Positions 4,845-8,830 of a stretch of DNA of 8,830 nucleotides are shown piece after piece. Under the pieces are notes generated by a model that had not been told where the DNA came from, did not search any database, and saw nothing but the letters and a program-made list of their open reading frames with translations. The number at the start of each line of letters is the position of its first letter. Position 1 is the stretch's first letter. The stretch spans positions 1-8,830 of the forward strand of contig CATZIG010000073.1 in NCBI GenBank assembly GCA_958419975.1. Reading direction: 5' to 3'. This DNA is from an uncultured Collinsella sp. Its GTDB lineage: Bacteria > Actinomycetota > Coriobacteriia > Coriobacteriales > Coriobacteriaceae. The position numbers and the translations under genes are program-made.

Positions 4845-5933
4845 ATGGATTTGCTGATTGATATTCTGCTCGACGCCGGCAAGGACACGCTCTCGCTTGT
4901 GCCGTTTTTGTTGGTGACGTATCTGGCCCTCGAGACCTTGGAGCACGTCGCGGGCGACCGCGTTAACGGGGCCATCAAGCGCGCCGGCGCCGCGGGTCCC
5001 GTGGTTGGCTCGTTGCTGGGTATGGTGCCGCAGTGCGGCTTTTCGGCCATGGCGGCAACGCTGTACGCCGGTCGCGTCGTGACCTTGGGCACGTTGGTGG
5101 CGGTGTTCCTTTCGACCTCCGACGAGATGCTGCCGCTGCTACTTGCCGAGCAGGTTCCCGTGCAGACCATGGCGATGCTTTTGGCTTCGAAGGCACTGAT
5201 CGCCCTGGTCACGGGCTTTATCGTGGACGCGGCTATCCGCGGCCTTCGTCGTAACGCTCGCGCGCATGCGGCGATTCGCCGTACCGTGCTGGGGACCGCT
5301 TCCAATCCGGCTCATGTGAACTGCGCGCACGACGACCATACCGGGGGCGACATCATTGATGAAGTGGCCGAGGCGGGCGTGAGCGCCGATCACATCCATG
5401 AGCTGTGCGAGCGCGACCATTGCGGTTGCGATGAAGACGAGGACGAGTACGAACACGGACATGGACACGATCACGGTCATGGGGGCGAGCATGAACACCA
5501 TGATGGCCACGGTCACTCCCACTCTCACGAGAGCGCGCCCCTCCTGTCGATTATTCGCAGCGCCATCTCGCACACCGTGCAGGTCTCGGTATTCATTTTT
5601 CTGGTGACGCTGATTCTGGTCGCCGTGCTCGAGACCTTCGGCGAGTCCGCGATCGAGCAGTTCCTGCGCGGCAACGAGACGCTTGCGGTCCTGGGCTCGG
5701 CGCTTGTCGGCCTGATTCCCAACTGCTCGGCCAGCGTCGTCATCACGCAACTGTACCTGGAAGGCGCGCTGCAGCTGGCCCCGATGCTCGCCGGCACGCT
5801 CATCTCTGCCGGTGTGGGCTACCTGGTGCTGTTCCGTACCAACCGCAGCGCCCGCGAAAACGTCCTGTTCCTGATCATGATGTACGTCATCGGTGCCGGC
5901 TGGGGCCTCATCCTCTCCGCCGTTGGCCTTTAA
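4845..5933 (+). CDS. Putative heavy-metal / manganese exporter, ArsP_2-like permease with His-rich loop
   Basis: A 362-residue integral membrane protein with two homologous membrane halves. Each half carries the signature G-x-(V/I)-P-(Q/N)-C-x-x-S followed by a LY-x-x-G: GMVPQCGFS at 59-67 (Cys64) and GLIPNCSAS at 289-297 (Cys294). This matches the family called putative 10-TM heavy-metal exporter (ArsP_2), also annotated as putative manganese transporter or arsenic efflux protein. The halves are joined by a long soluble loop, about 135-232, with Cys/His groups (Cys160, Cys188, Cys193, Cys195), an acidic run and 12 histidines within residues 204-228, mostly alternating with Gly, Asp or Ser. 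That loop should bind divalent metal. A GAAAGG ribosome site lies 11 bases before the ATG, rather far, but the N terminus MDLLIDILLD fits the family. It is a single-gene unit divergent from the exonuclease. The ion exported cannot be told from the sequence; the His loop argues for a divalent cation rather than arsenite. Confidence 0.82.
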   Translation: MDLLIDILLDAGKDTLSLVPFLLVTYLALETLEHVAGDRVNGAIKRAGAAGPVVGSLLGMVPQCGFSAMAATLYAGRVVTLGTLVAVFLSTSDEMLPLLLAEQVPVQTMAMLLASKALIALVTGFIVDAAIRGLRRNARAHAAIRRTVLGTASNPAHVNCAHDDHTGGDIIDEVAEAGVSADHIHELCERDHCGCDEDEDEYEHGHGHDHGHGGEHEHHDGHGHSHSHESAPLLSIIRSAISHTVQVSVFIFLVTLILVAVLETFGESAIEQFLRGNETLAVLGSALVGLIPNCSASVVITQLYLEGALQLAPMLAGTLISAGVGYLVLFRTNRSARENVLFLIMMYVIGAGWGLILSAVGL

Positions 5934-5965
5934 GTAGATTATTGGGACATGTCTTACGATCTACC
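5933..5965. repeat. REP-like palindromic element, copy 1
   Basis: Begins at the last base of the exporter stop codon. Outer arms GTAGAT (5934-5939) and ATCTAC (5959-5964) enclose a TTGGGACATG core. Aligned with the reverse complement of 6002-6034 it matches 27 of 33 positions, so the two are diverged copies in opposite orientation. Confidence 0.65.
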
Positions 5966-5999
5966 CCTGTGACCAGGGCATTTCCGCTGCCAAAACAAA

Positions 6000-6036
6000 A
6001 AGGTAGATTTTTAGGCATGTCCCAAAAATCTACCTT
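6000..6036 (-). terminator. REP-like palindrome, copy 2, serving as terminator of the DUF308-YaiI transcript
   Basis: A perfect 13-bp inverted repeat (AAGGTAGATTTTT with AAAAATCTACCTT) surrounds an 11-base loop. On the minus strand the hairpin is followed by CTTTTTGTTTTGG, a good T-rich tail, and it lies 3 bases after the YaiI stop codon. It should therefore end that transcript. On the plus strand there is no T tail. It is also an inverted copy of the element at 5933-5965. Confidence 0.75.
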
Positions 6037-6038
6037 GG

Positions 6039-6521
6039 TTAGTGCAGCAGCTCGGTGAGGTTGCGTTTAAAGCGGGCCCGGTCTTCGCTGGTAAATGCCG
6101 CCGGTCCGCGAGTGCGTCCCCCGGCGCGGCGTACCTTCTTTTCCTCGTGGCGAATAAACAACTGCATGTCGATGGTCGCCTTATCGTAGACGCGCCCGCG
6201 CACGCCGATGGCGGCGGCATCGCGCCCGAGCACCATGCTCGCCAAGCCAATGTCCTGCGTCACGACTACGTCGCCCGCCTGCAGGCGTTCGACAATGGCA
6301 AAGTCGGCGCTGTCGGCGCCCACGCTCACATCGAGCGTCGTGACCCAAAATCCGCGTCGCGCATGCTCGACGTCGCGCGGATCGTCGCGGCGAATGTGGC
6401 GTTCCAGGTTCTGTGTGCTGTTGCCGGCGATAACGACGGCGACGCCCGCCCGCCGCGCGCAGTCAATCGACTCGCGCGTGACCGGGCAGGCGTCTGCATC
6501 AATAAAGAGCGTTCGCGGCAT
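6039..6521 (-). CDS. YaiI/YqxD family protein (UPF0178, DUF188)
   Basis: A 160-residue soluble protein of the UPF0178 family. The hallmarks are present in order: the N-terminal strand with DADACPV (8-14), VVIAGNS at 29-35, VSVGADSADFAIVERLQAGDVVVTQD in the 65-90 region with conserved acidic residues, the GA-x-x-V-RGRVY strand, and a C-terminal R-x-G-x-R-x-x-GP-x-x-FTSEDR-x-x-F block at about 132-150. The fold is PIN/NYN-like, suggesting a metal-dependent nuclease-type site, but the family has no firmly known function as far as I know. The ATG (6521-6519) directly follows the TAG of the DUF308 gene (6524-6522) with no gap and no clear ribosome site, so translation is probably coupled. Length and start fit the family. 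Its pairing with a membrane protein gives no clear role. Confidence 0.9.
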   Translation of the reverse strand: MPRTLFIDADACPVTRESIDCARRAGVAVVIAGNSTQNLERHIRRDDPRDVEHARRGFWVTTLDVSVGADSADFAIVERLQAGDVVVTQDIGLASMVLGRDAAAIGVRGRVYDKATIDMQLFIRHEEKKVRRAGGRTRGPAAFTSEDRARFKRNLTELLH

Positions 6522-7124
6522 CTAGTGCACCAGTTTGCCAAATTGAATAGCGCGAACAATCAGCGTTACGCCAAACACCAGCAGTGCGGCGCCGCTAAAG
6601 ATGACGAGCATCTTGGCCGACCACAGCGGATAGATAAACACGAACATGCCGGCGATGATGGAGAGCGCGCCGCTCAGGATGGCGAGGGCACGGTTGGACG
6701 AAAGCTCGGACTCCAGAATGGACATGACACCTTCGACGATCCAGCCAAAGCCGGCCACGATAACCACCATCGTGGTGAGCGTCGCGGTCGAGAAGGCCTG
6801 GTTGCGCAGGATTATGACGCCGCCCAAGATAATGAGTAGGTTGGAGATGATGCTCGTGACGCGCCAGCCGGTGGGCAGCAGTGGCTCGAAAACAGCGGTA
6901 AACAGCCTGATCGCGGCCGTGATCACAAAGTAGAAGCCCAAGACGGTCGTTAAGAAGACGAGGGACTTGGCGGGCGCAAACAGCAGTGCGATGCCGGCGA
7001 CGAGCGCCAAGACGCCCGTGATGGCGTAAATCCAGCGCACGGCCTTGACGGCCTTGCCTGCCATGCTTTTCTCGTCAAATCCAAACTGGCTCGATTTTTG
7101 GTCATCATTCTTAAAGATGCCCAT
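6522..7124 (-). CDS. HdeD-like DUF308 membrane protein
   Basis: A 200-residue membrane protein with six predicted hydrophobic helices in three hairpins, at about 30-50, 55-75, 88-105, 113-132, 144-163 and 170-190, each about 20 residues and joined by short loops. This is the DUF308 (HdeD) arrangement. The first 25 residues are polar and carry no signal peptide. HdeD in Escherichia coli is linked to acid resistance at high cell density; for actinobacterial relatives the role is not known, so a stress-related role is only suggested. An AAAGGAG ribosome site lies 6 bases before the ATG at 7124, a strong and well-placed site. It is the first gene of a two-gene transcript with the YaiI-type gene, which starts immediately after its stop codon. 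No clear promoter was identified in 7125-7300. Confidence 0.87.
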   Translation of the reverse strand: MGIFKNDDQKSSQFGFDEKSMAGKAVKAVRWIYAITGVLALVAGIALLFAPAKSLVFLTTVLGFYFVITAAIRLFTAVFEPLLPTGWRVTSIISNLLIILGGVIILRNQAFSTATLTTMVVIVAGFGWIVEGVMSILESELSSNRALAILSGALSIIAGMFVFIYPLWSAKMLVIFSGAALLVFGVTLIVRAIQFGKLVH

Positions 7125-7312
7125 AATGTCTCCTTTCCGTGCGGCGTAAGCCTTGATCGTTACGACCAGTATCGCCTAAAGGCGCTGACGTATGGGTCGG
7201 GGAGGGTGAAACGTAACCCAAAGGCCCCGAATTGTTTCCGTTGTTCCCCACGTCGCGATTTTCTATTCAACAGGTGTAGAACATTGCAGCCCTGTTCGTT
7301 ATTGCCTACGTT
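7125..7312. other. Intergenic region between divergent DUF308 and nitroreductase genes
   Basis: No gene seen. It holds a 12-base palindrome CGCC-TAAA-GGCG near 7174 and no convincing -35/-10 pair for either direction. The nitroreductase-proximal end contains a DtxR-like box, listed separately. Confidence 0.4.
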
Positions 7313-7331
7313 TTAGGTTAGATTTTCCTAA
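7313..7331. promoter_or_regulatory. DtxR/IdeR-like operator upstream of the nitroreductase
   Basis: TTAGGTTAGATTTTCCTAA matches the classical 19-bp DtxR/IdeR iron-box consensus TTAGGTTAGGCTAACCTAA at 15 of 19 positions, with both outer arms TTAGG and CCTAA perfect. It lies 28 bases before the nitroreductase ATG, where a -10 box would be expected, so binding would block transcription. It was found by eye; the organism's own DtxR-family regulator and its motif are not known from this window. Confidence 0.5.
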
Positions 7332-7359
7332 GAACAATTGCCCGAAATTGGGGGTCCCT

Positions 7360-8031
7360 ATGAACGAAGCAGTTCCCGCGGCGCCGGTAAGCGCCGAGTC
7401 GATGGCAAAGCAGGGTTGCGAAAAGCTCGGCTTGAACGCGTTTGATGCGTTGGTTCGCCGCGCCCGTACGTGCCGTCGCTTTGACGAGTCCATGCGCGTG
7501 CCGCGTGAGCTTTTGCTTGAGCTGGCGGAGCTGGCGCACCTGACTCCCTGTGGTGCCAATGCTCAGCGTCTTCGTTTTCATGTGGTGAGCGGTGCCGAGG
7601 ATTGCGCGCGCGTATTTGATGAGCTCGCGTGGGCCGGTGCGCTCAAGGATTGGCCGGGTCCTGCCGAGGGTGAGCGCCCGACCGGCTACATCGCGATTTT
7701 GGGCGAGCGCGCCGTTCCGGGTAAGCCCGCCGCTCCCATTACCGAGGCCGACACGGGCATTGCCGCGCAGACGATGATGCTCGCCGCCCGCAGCGCCACG
7801 CCCGAGGTGGCAGCCTGCATGTTCAAGGCCTTTACGCCCCACGCGATCGATGCCATGGGACTCGATAACGACAAGTATGAGCTCAAGCTGATCATGGCGT
7901 TTGGCGTTCCGGCCGAGACACAGGTGATCGATGCGATCGATTCCAACCCCGACGGCTCCATCAATTATTGGCGCGACGAGGCGCAGGTGCACCACGTACC
8001 CAAGCGCTCGCTTGCCGACGTGCTGCTGTAG
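7360..8031 (+). CDS. Nitroreductase family FMN-dependent oxidoreductase
   Basis: A 223-residue soluble protein of the nitroreductase fold, which binds FMN and uses NAD(P)H or another donor to reduce nitro compounds, quinones or flavins. Seen motifs are the N-terminal RRARTCRRF (33-41), equivalent to the RRS-x-R-x-F phosphate-binding arginines, PCGANAQ (63-69, usually PS-x-x-NxQ), the central helix D-T-G-I-A-A-Q-T-M-M-L-A-A at 131-143, and a C-terminal G-x-P near 182. The start chosen is ATG 7360; a TTG four codons upstream (7348) also keeps the frame but overlaps the GGGGGT ribosome-like run at 7350-7355. It has its own upstream region with a DtxR-like box, so iron or manganese may control it. 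Substrate is not predictable. No partner gene is close: the phosphatase gene begins 83 bases later past a hairpin. Confidence 0.85.
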   Translation: MNEAVPAAPVSAESMAKQGCEKLGLNAFDALVRRARTCRRFDESMRVPRELLLELAELAHLTPCGANAQRLRFHVVSGAEDCARVFDELAWAGALKDWPGPAEGERPTGYIAILGERAVPGKPAAPITEADTGIAAQTMMLAARSATPEVAACMFKAFTPHAIDAMGLDNDKYELKLIMAFGVPAETQVIDAIDSNPDGSINYWRDEAQVHHVPKRSLADVLL

Positions 8032-8066
8032 TTGTGCGTCGTTGCGGTGCAATCCGGCGGCAAAAT

Positions 8067-8097
8067 CACCACAAAGGCACCTGTCCCCTTTGTGGTG
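8067..8097. repeat. Hairpin repeat with GGGACAGGTGCC loop core
   Basis: CACCACAAAGG (8067-8077) pairs perfectly with CCTTTGTGGTG (8087-8097) around the 9-base loop CACCTGTCC. On the minus strand the loop region reads GGGGACAGGTGCC. It ends 4 bases before the ribosome site of the phosphatase gene. From memory, this kind of palindrome recurs between genes in Collinsella and some other genomes; that is recollection, not a search. It lacks a T run on either strand, so it is not a standard terminator. Confidence 0.65.
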
Positions 8098-8114
8098 GTA
8101 CGAGGGGAGGGTGT

Positions 8115-8657
8115 GTGGCAGATTTGTATTTGGTGCGGCATGGGCAGACTGAGCTCAATGTGCAGAGCATTTTGCAGGGCTGGCACGATTCGCCGCTTAC
8201 GGCGCGCGGGCGCGAGCAGGCGCTGACGGCGCGTACGGCGTTTGCGGCGCGTGGCGTGGCCTTTGACCGTGTGTATTCCTCCCCGTTGGGCCGGGCGCGG
8301 CGTACGGCTGAGCTAATTGCTGGCGAGGGCTGCTCGATAGAGCTGGTCGATGACCTACGCGAGTGGCATTTGGGCTCGCTGGAGGGCACATCAAATCGCG
8401 ATATGCCGTCGCAGCCCTGGGGTGATTATCCGGTTGCCTTTGGTGGCGAGTCGGAAAGTGAGCTTCGCACACGTATGGTCGCGGCGCTGTCCCGCATCAT
8501 GGCCAGGCCGCAACACGACTGCGTGCTGGCGGTTTCCCACGGCTCAGCCTGCCAGGAGTTTCTTGAGTATGTGACTGGCGAGGGAGAGCTACCCGACAAC
8601 GGTGCCGTGCTTCATTTTGGCTATTGCGACGGGGCGTTTTCGCTCTTGTGTTGGTAA
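8115..8657 (+). CDS. Histidine phosphatase family protein (phosphoglycerate mutase-like), first of a tandem pair
   Basis: A 180-residue cytoplasmic enzyme of histidine phosphatase clan branch 1, which removes phosphate through a phospho-histidine intermediate. Catalytic features: Arg8-His9-Gly10 in LVRHGQTELN, Arg60 in SSPLGRARRTAE, the acid Glu83 in LREW near GSLEG (86-90), and the second histidine His142 in VSHG. The start is taken at GTG 8115, which puts VADLYLVRHG at the N terminus as usual for the family, with GAGGGGAGG (8102-8110) just upstream. A longer frame from 7968 overlaps the nitroreductase gene and translates the hairpin repeat, so it is rejected. Size matches small PhoE/CobC/GpmB-like proteins; the substrate (a phosphosugar, a nucleotide-loop intermediate or other) is not decided by the sequence. 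The next gene, 17 bases on, encodes a close paralogue. Confidence 0.87.
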   Translation: MADLYLVRHGQTELNVQSILQGWHDSPLTARGREQALTARTAFAARGVAFDRVYSSPLGRARRTAELIAGEGCSIELVDDLREWHLGSLEGTSNRDMPSQPWGDYPVAFGGESESELRTRMVAALSRIMARPQHDCVLAVSHGSACQEFLEYVTGEGELPDNGAVLHFGYCDGAFSLLCW

Positions 8658-8674
8658 CGAACGAAAGGACCCCT

Positions 8675-8830
8675 ATGAATAAAGACCTGTATCTGGTTCG
8701 TCATGGGCAGACAATATTCAACCTTAAGCGCATCATTCAGGGTTGGAGTGACTCGCCGCTCACGCAGCTGGGCTGCGATCAGGCGGCGCGCGCCGGTATG
8801 TTTTTGCGCGCACGCGGCATTGAGCCCGAT
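8675..8830 (+). CDS. Histidine phosphatase family protein, second tandem copy (partial, cut by window end)
   Basis: Only the first 52 residues are in the window. They carry DLYLVRHGQT with Arg9-His10 and then IQGWSDSPLT, matching the upstream gene at DLYLVRHGQT and QGW-x-DSPLT, so the two genes are tandem paralogues, probably arisen by duplication and then diverged. A GAAAGGA ribosome site lies 5 bases before ATG 8675, and the gap after the first gene's stop is only 17 bases, so they are very likely one transcript. The ATG start gives the usual short N terminus before the RHG motif. Arg, acid and second-His positions of the catalytic site lie beyond the window, so activity cannot be judged. 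Confidence 0.88.
   Translation, partial: MNKDLYLVRHGQTIFNLKRIIQGWSDSPLTQLGCDQAARAGMFLRARGIEPD

Noticed and set aside
4739..5305. Minus-strand open frame of 188 codons
   Set aside because: It lies opposite the exporter and its promoter; low-complexity content typical of a shadow frame.
5139..5750. Minus-strand open frame of 203 codons opposite the His-rich loop
   Set aside because: Its hydrophobic stretch is merely the complement of the His/Gly codons.
6042..6839. Plus-strand open frame of 265 codons
   Set aside because: It covers the YaiI and DUF308 genes on the other strand, both recognised families.
7318..8052. Minus-strand open frame of 244 codons
   Set aside because: It is a shadow of the nitroreductase gene.

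Overview
The window looks like chromosome from a Gram-positive, GC-rich actinobacterium of the class Coriobacteriia, most likely Collinsella or a close relative. This is an inference from base composition, strong AAAGGAG-type ribosome sites, and gene types such as a SmtB-like regulator, a CadA/ZntA-type ATPase without its own HMA domain and an AbiEi/DUF559-like protein. No rRNA, tRNA, CRISPR array or transposase gene was seen.

Bases 1-1830, minus strand, hold a zinc/cadmium resistance unit: a SmtB/ArsR-family sensor, a small CxxC heavy-metal-binding protein and a P1B-type ATPase. Three near-identical operator palindromes are visible, two at the sensor promoter and one just before the ATPase. 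The ATPase is interrupted: near base 250 a stretch worth roughly 35-45 residues is missing and the frame changes, so the pump is broken here or the assembly is wrong. The end of the ATPase lies outside the window.

Bases 1813-3670 are richer in A+T and look like an acquired patch. They contain a noncoding element of about 254 bp with perfect 15-bp terminal inverted repeats, a minus-strand gene for a 396-residue protein with PD-(D/E)xK nuclease-like motifs, and a noncoding stretch ending in a plus-strand terminator that has no recognisable plus-strand gene before it.

Bases 3704-5933 carry a divergent pair: a DEDDh 3'-5' exonuclease with an unassigned N-terminal region (minus), and a two-repeat metal exporter of the ArsP_2 / putative manganese transporter type with a very His-rich central loop (plus). 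The exporter promoter region holds a 30-bp-spaced direct repeat and CTAG-containing inverted repeats.

Bases 5934-7124 hold a convergent junction with two inverted copies of a REP-like hairpin, then a tight minus-strand pair: an HdeD-like DUF308 membrane protein followed directly by a YaiI/UPF0178 protein (stop and start abut). Bases 7125-8830, plus strand, hold a nitroreductase preceded by a DtxR/IdeR-like box, another hairpin with a loop core resembling the REP-like pair, and two tandem histidine phosphatase genes, the second cut by the window edge.

Metal handling recurs: zinc/cadmium sensing and export, a His-rich metal exporter, and a possible iron- or manganese-responsive operator. The links between these parts are inference; the genes, motifs and repeats are read directly from the sequence.
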